Source: Bacillota bacterium (GTDB taxonomy: Bacteria > Bacillota > Clostridia > Christensenellales > Aristaeellaceae). Taken from it: a stretch of 64,000 nucleotides of DNA. Positions 42,904 to 50,986 of the stretch are shown piece after piece. Below the pieces are notes generated by a model. That model had not been told where the DNA came from, did no database searches, and was given only the letters and a program-made list of their open reading frames with translations. The stretch spans positions 19,370 to 83,369 of the forward strand of contig JAEWVC010000070.1 of assembly GCA_023459275.1 (NCBI GenBank), given 5' to 3'. A program made the position numbers and the translations under genes. Positions within the stretch are counted from its first letter, which is position 1. Each line of letters opens with the position of its first letter.

Positions 42904-42932
42904 TTGACAAATGACTAGGGAAAGTCTATACT
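42904..42932 (+). promoter_or_regulatory. Strong promoter of the dipeptidase/poly-gamma-glutamate region
   Basis: TTGACA (42904-42909), a 17-base spacer and TATACT (42927-42932) lie 45 bases before the dipeptidase start. Confidence 0.85.
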
Positions 42933-42977
42933 TGTCTCGTCATTGGAGGATAACTTAATATAAGGGAGGGTTTGTGG

Positions 42978-44639
42978 ATGAAAACCGGTAAGCTCTTCAA
43001 GGTACTGCTGCTGGCAACCGTGTTTGTGATGGTTGCCGCGCCCGCGCTTGCCTGCACGCCGATGGCGGTGGGCTCCAAGGCTTCCGTGGACGGATCGGTA
43101 ATGGTCTCCCATACCTGTGACGGCTGGTATGACCAGCGGATCCAGATCGTCCCCGGCGGAGAGTATGCGCCCGGCACGATGATGGACATCTACGTGGATC
43201 TGTGCCTGGCCACCCGTCCCGACAAAGAGCCTCAAAAGGTGGGGGAGATCCCCCAGGCGGAGAAGACCAACACGTACTTCCATATCGGCTATCCCTTCAT
43301 GAACGACAAACAGGTGATGATGGGCGAGTTCACCTGGAGCGGCCGGGAAGAAGTGTATTGCCCCACCGGCATGCTGTACATCGCGAACCTGGAGCAGCTG
43401 GGCCTTCAGCGCGCCTCTACCGCCCGTGAAGCCGTTCAGGTGATGGGCGCTTTGGCCGAGAAATACGGCTACGGCGACGGCGGTGAGACGCTGGCGGTTG
43501 GCGATACCAAGGAAGTCTGGATCTTTGAAGTTTGCGGCGGCGGCCCCCTCTGGACAGCTGACAGCGGCATGCCCGGCGCCCACTGGGCCGCGCAGCGGCT
43601 GCCTGACGACCAGGTGTTCGTCGGCGCCAACCGTGCCCGTATCGGCGTGATCGATTTTAAGGATGACGCGAATTTCATGTATTCCACCGACCTGACCAAG
43701 CTGCCCGAGCAGATGGGCTGGTGGAAGGAAGGCGAGGACTTCAACTTCGCGAACATCTTCAATCCGGAACCCTACGGCGCGCCCTTCTACCAGGCACGCC
43801 GCGAGTGGCGGGCCTTCAGCCTGCTGGCTCCCTCCCAGGAGTTCCCCATCCTGGACGAATACAGTGCTTATCCCTTCTCCGTCAAGCCGGATGAACTGGT
43901 AAGCGTCAAGGATGTCATGGACATCTACAGCGACCACATGGAGGGTACGGCTTACGATTTGACCACGGATGCGGCCTCCGAGCCCTTCGGCAACCCCAAC
44001 CGCTGGCCCATCAATTCCAACCAGAAGCCGGAAGGCATGGAAGGGCAGGACTGGGAGCGCGCCATCGCCTTGTTCCGCTGCTCCTACAGCTTCGTGTCCC
44101 AGAGCCGCGCCTGGCTGCCAGACGCCATCGGCGGCGTGCTGTGGTTCGGCGAGGATGCCCCGGATACCACGGTGTATGTGCCCATTTACTGCGGCGTCAC
44201 CGAGATCCCGCTTCCCTGGACCCAGGGCAAGCGCGCCGAGTTTGACCGCGACAGCGCCTGGTGGGCCTTCAACCTGGTGAACAACTGGGCGAACCTGCGC
44301 TGGAATGCCATGTACGAGGAGATCCGCGCCAAGAAGGCCAGCTTCGAGGACGTGTTCTTCGCCAACCAGCAGGCCGTGGAGGAAGAAGCCCTGAAGCTGT
44401 ACAACGAGGATCCCCAAAAGGCGGTGGAATACCTGACGACAGTGACCTGCGACAACATGAATACCGTGGAGCAGGGCTGGTGGGATTTCGCCTGGCACCT
44501 GATCGGAAAATACTACGACGGCGGCGTTATCAATGATAACGGCTCCATGGGCCGCCTGGGCTACCCCCAGGAATACCTGGAGAAGGTGGGCTTTGGTGAG
44601 ACCGCGGTCAAGGATCTGGAGACCATCCAGGGCAAATAA
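42978..44639 (+). CDS. Exported C69-family dipeptidase (PepD-like Ntn hydrolase)
   Basis: 553 residues. A signal peptide (KLFKVLLLATVFVMVAAPALA) ends directly before Cys26, which begins the C69 core CTPMAVGSKASVDGSVMVSH. In this family the nucleophile is an N-terminal Cys exposed by processing, so signal peptidase cleavage alone could activate it. Further family text: YFHIGYPFMNDKQVMMGEFT, EVWIFEVCGGGPLW, VFVGANRARIG and a C-terminal QAVEEEALKLY. Lactobacillus PepD cleaves dipeptides; an external copy beside gamma-glutamate polymer genes may process released peptides (inference). GGGAGGG precedes the start at 42978. Confidence 0.92.
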   Translation: MKTGKLFKVLLLATVFVMVAAPALACTPMAVGSKASVDGSVMVSHTCDGWYDQRIQIVPGGEYAPGTMMDIYVDLCLATRPDKEPQKVGEIPQAEKTNTYFHIGYPFMNDKQVMMGEFTWSGREEVYCPTGMLYIANLEQLGLQRASTAREAVQVMGALAEKYGYGDGGETLAVGDTKEVWIFEVCGGGPLWTADSGMPGAHWAAQRLPDDQVFVGANRARIGVIDFKDDANFMYSTDLTKLPEQMGWWKEGEDFNFANIFNPEPYGAPFYQARREWRAFSLLAPSQEFPILDEYSAYPFSVKPDELVSVKDVMDIYSDHMEGTAYDLTTDAASEPFGNPNRWPINSNQKPEGMEGQDWERAIALFRCSYSFVSQSRAWLPDAIGGVLWFGEDAPDTTVYVPIYCGVTEIPLPWTQGKRAEFDRDSAWWAFNLVNNWANLRWNAMYEEIRAKKASFEDVFFANQQAVEEEALKLYNEDPQKAVEYLTTVTCDNMNTVEQGWWDFAWHLIGKYYDGGVINDNGSMGRLGYPQEYLEKVGFGETAVKDLETIQGK

Positions 44640-44660
44640 CAGCAAAAAAGCATTTTGGCA

Positions 44661-44687
44661 AGGCCGGGACAGCTTCTGTCCCGGCCT
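44661..44687 (+). other. Strong mRNA hairpin between the dipeptidase and DUF6305-like genes
   Basis: AGGCCGGGACAG and CTGTCCCGGCCT form a perfect 12-base stem with a 3-base loop. No T-run follows, so it is more likely a stability or processing element than a terminator, and could lower expression of the genes behind it. Confidence 0.65.
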
Positions 44688-44726
44688 GCCTGGCGGTTTA
44701 AGCCGCCCGGTAAGGAGCAAGGATAT

Positions 44727-45308
44727 ATGAAAAGAGCATGGATCGCAATTTTGATGCTGATACTGTTTGCGGCAACGGCGCTGGCCGCAGACATGCCGGC
44801 TGTGACACCCGATCCCGCCGCTGCCCCCGAAACGCCTAAATTGGAAGGCCCCTACCTTGTCACCACCTGCGGGCAGAGCCCCGGGGCGGTCATGGTGAGC
44901 ATGTCGGCCATGCAGGCCGGCGTCCAGGCTACCCATAACAACAGCCTGACGGCGGAAGGCATTGTGGCCGGGGAATATAAAACACTGATCGTTACCTGCG
45001 GTACCAGCATGAAGGGCATGGGCGCCGCCGGCACCGACGTGGATGCGGAGATAGCGCGCTGTTTGCAGGTGATCGAGGCGGCCAAGGCTGCGGGGATGGT
45101 GGTCGTGGGCGCGCATATCGAGGGGATGGCCCGCCGCACGGACAGCTCCGACGCAGCCTCCATCGAGGCCATCATGGGCGCGGCGGACGTGATGCTGGTG
45201 ATTGATGACAGCGACAGCGACGGCTTCTTCACCCAGTACGCGCAGGAAAACCAAAAGCCCCTCATCAAGGTCAAGGACGCGCTGGCCATCGGCCCCGCGC
45301 TTCAATAA
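44727..45308 (+). CDS. Exported DUF6305-like protein
   Basis: 193 residues. A signal peptide (KRAWIAILMLILFAATALA) is followed by a short Pro/Ala linker and a compact domain of alternating strands and helices: PYLVTTCGQSPGAVMVSM, TLIVTCGTSMKGMGAAGTD, GMVVVGAHIEGMARRTDSS, DVMLVIDDSDSDGFFT. I associate this pattern with DUF6305, a small secreted family of unknown function, from memory rather than a search. Its place between a dipeptidase and a permease is compatible with a ligand-binding component (inference). AAGGAG lies 9 bases before the start. Confidence 0.7.
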   Translation: MKRAWIAILMLILFAATALAADMPAVTPDPAAAPETPKLEGPYLVTTCGQSPGAVMVSMSAMQAGVQATHNNSLTAEGIVAGEYKTLIVTCGTSMKGMGAAGTDVDAEIARCLQVIEAAKAAGMVVVGAHIEGMARRTDSSDAASIEAIMGAADVMLVIDDSDSDGFFTQYAQENQKPLIKVKDALAIGPALQ

Positions 45309-45318
45309 CACATTTTCG

Positions 45319-45343
45319 GCGGGGCCTCCCAAAGGGGCCCCGC
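45319..45343 (+). other. mRNA hairpin between the DUF6305-like and permease genes
   Basis: GCGGGGCC and GGCCCCGC pair around TCCCAAAGG with no T-run after them, like the hairpin at 44661-44687. Confidence 0.55.
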
Positions 45344-45371
45344 TTCAAATCCCGGAAAGGATGCATTCATC

Positions 45372-46706
45372 GTGACGATGTATCATCATTCGCTGCTGGT
45401 ACTGGCAGTGATTGTGCTTGCTTTTGCCGCGGGGAAAAAGCTGCGCCTGACCACGGAGCTTGCCATGTTTGCGGCAACGCTGGCGGCACTTGCCGCCCAC
45501 GTGCTCCTGCCCATGGGCGTGGACGACCGCTCCACCCTCTCCTTCACGGAGATCGTGCGCCATGTGGTGGAAGGGGCATCCACCTATCTGGACGTGTGCC
45601 TCATCTTTCTGACGGCAACTTTTTTCATGACGCTGTATAAGGAAGCGGGGGGCGTGGCCTATATCGTAAGGCAGATCGTACGGGCTTTCCATGCCCACCG
45701 CTTCATCTGCCTTATCCTGCTGTGCTTTGTGATGCTGATCCCGGGCGCCATCACCGGTTCCGGGGCAACTGCCGTGCTCACGGTGGGGGCGCTGGTGGGC
45801 GCCGTGCTGATGGCCATGGGCGTCCCGGAGAACAAACGGGTGGCCCTGGTCTTTTTGCTGGCCGCCATGAGCGCCGCGTGCCCGCCCATCAACCTGTGGG
45901 CCATGATGGCCGCCGCGGGGGCCAATATGCCCTATGTGGGCTTCAGTCTGCCCCTGGCGGTGCTCGCCATCGCGGGCGCCCTGTTCTCCACCTTCTACCT
46001 GGCAGGCCGCGGAAAGCCTGTGGACCTTGACAAGGCTATGGCGGAACTGCCGGAGGCACCCAAGGGCTGGAACGGGTTCCGGGCGGCGCTTCCCTTCGCG
46101 GTACTCATCCTGCTCATCATCGCGGGCCGCGTCTTCCCCTTTTCCTTCCCCGTGGTGGGCCTGCCGCTGATCTTCATGCTGGCGGCTCTTGTGACGCTGC
46201 TGGTAAGCCCCGTCAGGCTCAAGGTGCTTGACGTGGCCAGCCTGACGGTTAGGAACCTGCTGGGGCTGGTGGGCATCATGGTGGTGGTGGGGATCCTCAA
46301 CCAGGTGATGACGCTTACGGGCGCCAGGGGGCTTTTGTCCCTGGCCGTGGTAACGCTGCCCATCACCGTGCTTTTTGCCACGCTGTGGATCATCCTGCCC
46401 GCCTCGGAGGGTGTTTTGCAGTATGCTGTGGCGCCGCTGCTGGGCGTGCCGCTGATCATGCTGTTCAACATGCTGGGTTTGGACCCGGTGATCTCCCTGG
46501 CAAGCTGGGCCGTGATGTGGCCCGTGGGAGACTGCCTGCCGCCCACCGCCGTGGTGGGCCGCGCGGCGGTGATGGAGCTTAACTACAAGGGCCGCTATTA
46601 CGGCGGATTTGTGCGCACGGCCATCGTTCCCATGCTTTTCATCCTGGCCGCCTGCACCGCGGTGATGATCTTCAGCAAAGAACTGGCCGCAATCATCGGA
46701 GGATAA
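45372..46706 (+). CDS. TRAP-large-subunit-like / ion-transporter superfamily permease
   Basis: 444 residues with about eleven to twelve transmembrane segments in two similar halves, the DctM/CitM fold. The first half holds PGAITGSGATAVLTVGALV and AAMSAACPPINLWAMMAAA, the second VMWPVGDCLPPTAVVG; paired helix-break motifs rich in Gly, Ser and Pro are typical of this superfamily. No standard TRAP small (DctQ) or binding (DctP) subunit is present; instead a 56-residue membrane protein follows 4 bases later. A carboxylate such as glutamate or its derivatives is the likely cargo (inference). It starts with GTG at 45372. Confidence 0.8.
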   Translation: MTMYHHSLLVLAVIVLAFAAGKKLRLTTELAMFAATLAALAAHVLLPMGVDDRSTLSFTEIVRHVVEGASTYLDVCLIFLTATFFMTLYKEAGGVAYIVRQIVRAFHAHRFICLILLCFVMLIPGAITGSGATAVLTVGALVGAVLMAMGVPENKRVALVFLLAAMSAACPPINLWAMMAAAGANMPYVGFSLPLAVLAIAGALFSTFYLAGRGKPVDLDKAMAELPEAPKGWNGFRAALPFAVLILLIIAGRVFPFSFPVVGLPLIFMLAALVTLLVSPVRLKVLDVASLTVRNLLGLVGIMVVVGILNQVMTLTGARGLLSLAVVTLPITVLFATLWIILPASEGVLQYAVAPLLGVPLIMLFNMLGLDPVISLASWAVMWPVGDCLPPTAVVGRAAVMELNYKGRYYGGFVRTAIVPMLFILAACTAVMIFSKELAAIIGG

Positions 46707-46710
46707 TGCA

Positions 46711-46881
46711 ATGATATTGACTGTCATCAACACCGCCGTCACGTGGTCGTATTACCTGATCGCCGCCTTTTTCCTGCTGGCCATCGTGATCAATTTTGTC
46801 AAGACGCGCAAAGCCCAGGAGGCCATCCTGTACGGGATCATGATGATGCCGTTCATCCTGCGCATCCTGCATTTGAAGTAA
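46711..46881 (+). CDS. 56-residue membrane protein, probable partner of the permease
   Basis: A very short gene, ATG at 46711 to TAA at 46881, with GGAGG 8 bases upstream and only 4 bases after the permease stop. The product has a hydrophobic segment of about 20 residues (TWSYYLIAAFFLLAIVINFV), a short basic loop (KTRKAQEA) and a second hydrophobic stretch (ILYGIMMMPFILRILHL). That is too small for a DctQ subunit (about 150-170 residues, four helices). Tight packing between permease and hydrolase genes, plus good signals, argues it is real. Function unknown. Confidence 0.75.
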   Translation: MILTVINTAVTWSYYLIAAFFLLAIVINFVKTRKAQEAILYGIMMMPFILRILHLK

Positions 46882-46895
46882 GGAGGGGACGCGGC

Positions 46896-48059
46896 ATGAC
46901 GATCAAATGGGTCAAAGCCCTGACCCTTCTTGTAATGGCCGGGGCTGTCTGTACGGCCGGGACGCTGTTTTATGAGCAGCGCACCTACAAGGAACCGGTG
47001 GTGCCCAGCGAAAGCGCCACCCAGATAAAGAAACTAAGCGATTATTCCGATGCGGTCAAGGGCACCGTCAACGACTGCAATGTATACATCTTTGACAGCG
47101 GCGTGCCCGGCGGGACGCTCCTGATCATGGGCGGCACCCACCCCGAGGAGCCGGCCGCCAACGTGTCGGCCCAGGTGTTCACCGAAAACATAAAAGTGAC
47201 CCAGGGGAAAGTGATCGTCATCGACCGCATCAACGCCAGCGCTTCCACCTGCACCAGGGTGGGAGAGGCGTATCCCCGGTTTTTCCATATCACGACACCC
47301 TGGGGCGTCAAGACCTGGCGCTACGGCGACCGGAATGCCAGCCCCCTGGACTCCTGGCCTGACCCGGAGGTGTACATCCATTATCCCAGCGGGCAGAGCC
47401 TTGCGTACATGGATGTCCGCAACATCAACAGGAACTGGCCCGGCAAGGCCGACGGGCTGCTTACCGAGCGCACCGCCTACGCCGCCATGGCGCTGATCAA
47501 GGCGGAGAACGTAAATATGACGGTGGATTTTCATGAGGCGGAGCTGGAGTACCCGGTGGAGAACACCATTGTGACCCACGAGAAGGGCAATGAGGTGGCC
47601 GCCATGACCTCCATGCTGCTTACGGCCCAGACCTTTGACGTGCCCATCGGCATGGAGTTTTCCCCAAAAGCCCTCCACGGCCTGAGCCACCGGGAGATCG
47701 GCGATTTTTCCCAGGCGGCCTCTTACCTGTTCGAGGTGGCGGAGCCCATGCTGGACAGGATCCGGGGCATTACCGACGAGGAGCTGCTCATGACCGGCAA
47801 GGATGCCTTTGTGATGGCGGCGGGGGAGCACAGGCTGCTTTATGCTCCCATCGACGAAAACGGCTGGCCCATTGACAAGCGCATCGCCAGGCACGTGACC
47901 ACCACCATGACCCTGATCCAGGTGAACAACATGATGCATCCGGACCAAATGATCCTTCTGGAGGGGATCCCCTCCTACGGCGATATTCTGGCCAATGGGG
48001 CGGGCACATACCTGCATGACCCCTCCCAAGTGCCCGCGGAGCGCGTGTACTACGATTGA
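46896..48059 (+). CDS. Membrane-anchored AstE/AspA-type zinc hydrolase (M14 superfamily)
   Basis: 387 residues. An N-terminal hydrophobic anchor (WVKALTLLVMAGAVCTAGTL) places the enzyme outside the membrane. Zinc ligands are visible: H-x2-E in MGGTHPEEPAAN (about residue 83) and a later His in VDFHEAELEYP (about 213). NINRNWPG carries the Asn-Arg substrate pair. The family includes succinylglutamate desuccinylase and aspartoacylase, which cut amide bonds next to acidic amino acids, so a gamma-glutamyl or N-acyl-glutamate substrate is plausible here (inference). AAGGAGG precedes the start; it lies 14 bases after the 56-residue gene. Confidence 0.85.
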   Translation: MTIKWVKALTLLVMAGAVCTAGTLFYEQRTYKEPVVPSESATQIKKLSDYSDAVKGTVNDCNVYIFDSGVPGGTLLIMGGTHPEEPAANVSAQVFTENIKVTQGKVIVIDRINASASTCTRVGEAYPRFFHITTPWGVKTWRYGDRNASPLDSWPDPEVYIHYPSGQSLAYMDVRNINRNWPGKADGLLTERTAYAAMALIKAENVNMTVDFHEAELEYPVENTIVTHEKGNEVAAMTSMLLTAQTFDVPIGMEFSPKALHGLSHREIGDFSQAASYLFEVAEPMLDRIRGITDEELLMTGKDAFVMAAGEHRLLYAPIDENGWPIDKRIARHVTTTMTLIQVNNMMHPDQMILLEGIPSYGDILANGAGTYLHDPSQVPAERVYYD

Positions 48060-48085
48060 TGCGGGAGGATATACGGAGTGGACTT

Positions 48086-48265
48086 GCGGGTCGGGGACTT
48101 TTTGAAAAAGGTCGTCCGACCGGCTCAATAGTCGCATTGTTCACTGCCGTTCGCACTGCTCCTTTTCGCCGGCCTCCTCCGCCTGGCCCTTTTCCGCCAC
48201 AGGCGGGGGCCGGGCGGAGGAGCCTCCCCGCACCCCACCTTCAAAAACTTTTCTTTTTTCAAAAG
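48086..48265. repeat. Intergenic repeat, family 1, copy D (expanded form)
   Basis: The left end (48088-48121) is a hairpin, GTCGGGGACTTTTT with AAAAAGGTCGTCCGAC. The right end, read on the minus strand, is GTTTTTGAAGGTGGGGTGCG, matching the flank of other copies. Between them a second stem, CTCCTCCGCC with GGCGGAGGAG (48172-48226), replaces the usual centre. It separates the hydrolase from pgsB. Confidence 0.6.
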
Positions 48266-48285
48266 ATCCTAGTATATGGATTGGA

Positions 48286-49455
48286 ATGAGCGTATGCGCC
48301 ATGGCCGTAAATGACCTCCGCATTCTTCTGCTGGCCCTCACCGGGGCCTATTTTCTGTATCTGCTGGCGGAAAGGCTGCTGGCGTCAAACCGCCGCAAGC
48401 GTCTTGAGCACGTGGTGCACATCAACGGCACCCGGGGGAAGTCCGCCGTCACGCGGCTGATCGCGGCAGGATTGCAGGCGGGCGGTGTGAAAACCTGCGC
48501 AAAGACCACAGGCACGGTGCCGATGCTGTTGACGGTATCCGGCGAGGAACACAAAATCCGCCGGCTGGGCCCGGCCAACATCCGGGAACAGCTTTGGGCG
48601 CTGCACGCGGCGGCCAGGCAAAAGGCGCGGGTGCTGGCCATCGAGTGTATGGCGGTGGACCCGGCGCTGCAAAGGCTAACCCAGCGGCAGATGCTAAGGG
48701 CTGATATCGGCGTGATCACCAATGTACGCCCGGACCATCCCCAGGAGATGGGCGGGACACTGGAAGCGGTCTGCGACGCCCTTTCCGGGACCATTCCCGA
48801 AGGCGGGCGGCTATTTACCGCGGAGCGGGCGCTCTTTGACAGATTGACCCAAAACGCCCGGGCGCATCATGCAGCCATCCTCCAATGCCTGCCCGCCCCG
48901 GAAGAAGAGGCTGCCTTCAAAAAAATTGATTTTCCGGAAAACGTGGCGCTCGCCCTTGCGGTTTGCGTGGCGCTGGGCGTTGACCGGGAAACGGCGCTTG
49001 ACGGCATGCGGACGCTGTACCGGCGGGACCCGTACGCCTTGTCGTACCACGCTTTGCCGGGCGGGGCGCTGTTTGTCAACGCCATGGCTGCCAACGATAC
49101 CGCTTCCACGGGCGCGGTCCTGGCGGAGGCGCTGGGCAGGGAGGATGCTGGATCCAGGCGGCTGACCCTTGTGCTGAACAACCGTGCCGACCGGGCGGCA
49201 AGAACAGGGCAAATGATCCGCTGGGCCGGGGAAGTGCAGCCCTATACGGTTTTTTTGATGGGGGCAGCAGGACCCTGGGCGGCCCGCAGGCTGCGGGCCA
49301 TGGGGCTTAAGCGGGTCTTTTGTATCGCCGCCGCGCGCCTGGATTTGCGCGTTTTTGGCGAAAATGACCTGGTTTTTGCCGCGGGGAATATCGCCGGGGA
49401 AGGAATCCTGCTGATGCGCAGGGTTAAGGAGGAGGGCAGCCTGCTTGTACGATGA
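48286..49455 (+). CDS. pgsB: Poly-gamma-glutamate synthase subunit PgsB/CapB
   Basis: 389 residues of the CapB/PgsB amide-ligase family related to Mur ligases. An N-terminal hydrophobic segment (LRILLLALTGAYFLYLLAERL) is followed by the ATP-binding loop HINGTRGKSAVTRLI (about residues 44-58), KTTGTVPMLL, NIREQLWAL, AIECMAVDP, VITNVRPDHPQEMG and LVLNNRADRAARTGQM. PgsB activates the chain end with ATP and adds glutamate through its gamma-carboxyl. The ribosome binding site is weak and a family 1 repeat lies just upstream. It overlaps pgsC by 11 bases. Confidence 0.94.
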   Translation: MSVCAMAVNDLRILLLALTGAYFLYLLAERLLASNRRKRLEHVVHINGTRGKSAVTRLIAAGLQAGGVKTCAKTTGTVPMLLTVSGEEHKIRRLGPANIREQLWALHAAARQKARVLAIECMAVDPALQRLTQRQMLRADIGVITNVRPDHPQEMGGTLEAVCDALSGTIPEGGRLFTAERALFDRLTQNARAHHAAILQCLPAPEEEAAFKKIDFPENVALALAVCVALGVDRETALDGMRTLYRRDPYALSYHALPGGALFVNAMAANDTASTGAVLAEALGREDAGSRRLTLVLNNRADRAARTGQMIRWAGEVQPYTVFLMGAAGPWAARRLRAMGLKRVFCIAAARLDLRVFGENDLVFAAGNIAGEGILLMRRVKEEGSLLVR

Positions 49456-49882
49456 AATTCTTATTCTGGGCGTGCTGGCGGCCCTGGTGTTTACGGAGAT
49501 CACCGGCCTGAGCCCCGCTGGAATCATCGTTCCCGCCTATATGGCGCTGAACCTTAGCAGCCCCTTACGGATGCTGGAAACGCTGCTTGTGGCGCTGGCA
49601 GCCTTTGGCCTCGCGCGGCTTTTGTCCCGTTTTCTGATCCTGTACGGAAGGCGGCGCTTTGCGGTGATGGTTTTCCTGTCTTTCGGCCTTTCGTGGCTGC
49701 TGGGGATGTTCCCTGCGCTTCCCTATCACCAGGGGGTGATCGGAGTGCTGATCCCCGGCATCATGGCCAACGAGTTCGAAAAGCAGGGTGTTTGGAAGTC
49801 CTTGCTGTCCCTGCTGATCGTGACCGGGATGCTGGCGCTTTTGATGCTGCTCCTTGACATGCCGGCTTTTTCATTTGTATGA
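49445..49882 (+). CDS. pgsC: Poly-gamma-glutamate synthase subunit PgsC/CapC
   Basis: 145 residues, the standard PgsC length, with four to five transmembrane segments: YDEILILGVLAALVFTEITG, GIIVPAYMALNLSSP, VALAAFGLARLLSRFLI, PYHQGVIGVLIPGIMANEF. PgsC forms the membrane part of the synthase with PgsB. It starts with TTG at 49445 and has GGAGGAGGG about 10 bases upstream inside the end of pgsB. It overlaps the next gene by 4 bases (ATGA). Confidence 0.94.
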   Translation: MYDEILILGVLAALVFTEITGLSPAGIIVPAYMALNLSSPLRMLETLLVALAAFGLARLLSRFLILYGRRRFAVMVFLSFGLSWLLGMFPALPYHQGVIGVLIPGIMANEFEKQGVWKSLLSLLIVTGMLALLMLLLDMPAFSFV

Positions 49883-50952
49883 AAGAAAACCGGATGCGAA
49901 AAAAACCTGTCTTTGCCTTGGTTCTGGCGCTCGCGCTGCTTGCCGCCGCCCTCATCTGGGCCTTGGCAACCGCCCGGACGGCCAGGCTGTCCTACGCTGC
50001 CGTCCAGTTGGACGCGGCCCAAAGGATGCAGGCTTGCATGGAGGCCGTGAAGGCGGAAAAGCTGCGGCTGGGCATCCCCTTATCCCCGGAGGACATTCAT
50101 CAAACCGGCATGCTGGGGGAGGAGTTCAACTGGATCACCACCACGGTAGGCTCCCTGGAGGCCAAGCGAACCACCGCCAACCCGGATATGGCGGCCCTGA
50201 TGGTACGCATGTTCCACGAAGCGGGGCTTGCGAGCGGGGACCGGGTGGGCGCGGGCTTCTCCGGCTCCTTTCCGGCGCTGAATATCGCGGTGCTTTCGGC
50301 TTGCGACGCCATGGGCCTGCAAGTGGTCTACATAGCGTCGGTGGGTGCGTCCATGTACGGGGCCAACAATCCCGGTTTCACCTTCCCGGAGATGGCCTGC
50401 TTCCTGTATGATGCCGGGCTGACCGGTGCACCGCCCGCCCTTGTCACCCTGGGGGGCGACGGGGACGTGGGCATCGGGATGGACGCGGGGATGCTCGCCG
50501 ATATCCGCGAGCGCCTTGAAAAACTTCCGGTACCCCTGATGGTGGAGCCGGATTATCAGAAGAACCTTGAAAAGCGGCGGGCGCTGTACGAAGAAAACGG
50601 CATCGGTCTGTTTGTGTCGGCAGGGGGCAACGTGACCTCCCTGGGCCTGGGCGAGGAGGGCGACGCCCTGGGGCAGGGGCTGCTCCGGCCGCTTGCATGG
50701 GGAAGCATCCGCCCGGGCAGCGGCCTGGTGGAGCGCTACCGCCTGGAGGGCATCCCCGTGATCAACCTGCTGAATATCAAGAAGATCGTCGCGGACTACG
50801 GCATGCCCTATGACCCGCAGACGCTGCCCGCCCCCGGGGAAAGCCCTGTGTACTTCACCCGCTGGTACGATCCGTTGCCTGCCGCGGCCGGGCTTTTGCT
50901 GTCGCTTGCCTGCCTTGCGTGGTACCGGAGGCTTATCGGGCTTCGCGAGTGA
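49879..50952 (+). CDS. pgsW: Poly-gamma-glutamate system protein (PgsW-like)
   Basis: 357 residues. A signal anchor (KKPVFALVLALALLAAALIW) leads to a large external domain and a C-terminal transmembrane helix (LPAAAGLLLSLACLAWY). Conserved-looking text includes EFNWITTTVGSLEAKRTTAN, GAGFSGSFPALNIAVLSAC, GASMYGANNPGFTFPEM and LVTLGGDGDVGIGMD. I recognise this as the poly-gamma-glutamate system protein found after pgsC in some Bacillota and Fusobacteria, where it seems to replace PgsA/CapA; its reaction is unknown. No pgsA or pgsE gene is present. Confidence 0.86.
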   Translation: MKENRMRKKPVFALVLALALLAAALIWALATARTARLSYAAVQLDAAQRMQACMEAVKAEKLRLGIPLSPEDIHQTGMLGEEFNWITTTVGSLEAKRTTANPDMAALMVRMFHEAGLASGDRVGAGFSGSFPALNIAVLSACDAMGLQVVYIASVGASMYGANNPGFTFPEMACFLYDAGLTGAPPALVTLGGDGDVGIGMDAGMLADIRERLEKLPVPLMVEPDYQKNLEKRRALYEENGIGLFVSAGGNVTSLGLGEEGDALGQGLLRPLAWGSIRPGSGLVERYRLEGIPVINLLNIKKIVADYGMPYDPQTLPAPGESPVYFTRWYDPLPAAAGLLLSLACLAWYRRLIGLRE

Positions 50953-50986
50953 TGCGGTTCAAAACGTTGAGACCCTTTATTGCAAA

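Noticed and set aside
42915..45332. An 805-codon open frame on the minus strand opposite the dipeptidase and DUF6305-like genes
   Set aside because: Its translation is rich in Gly, His and Val with no domain or ribosome binding site, and it mirrors well-supported genes with signal peptides and motifs on the plus strand. It is a by-product of high GC.
45345..46742. A 465-codon minus-strand frame opposite the permease
   Set aside because: Extremely His/Gln/Arg-rich translation typical of the antisense of hydrophobic membrane protein codons.
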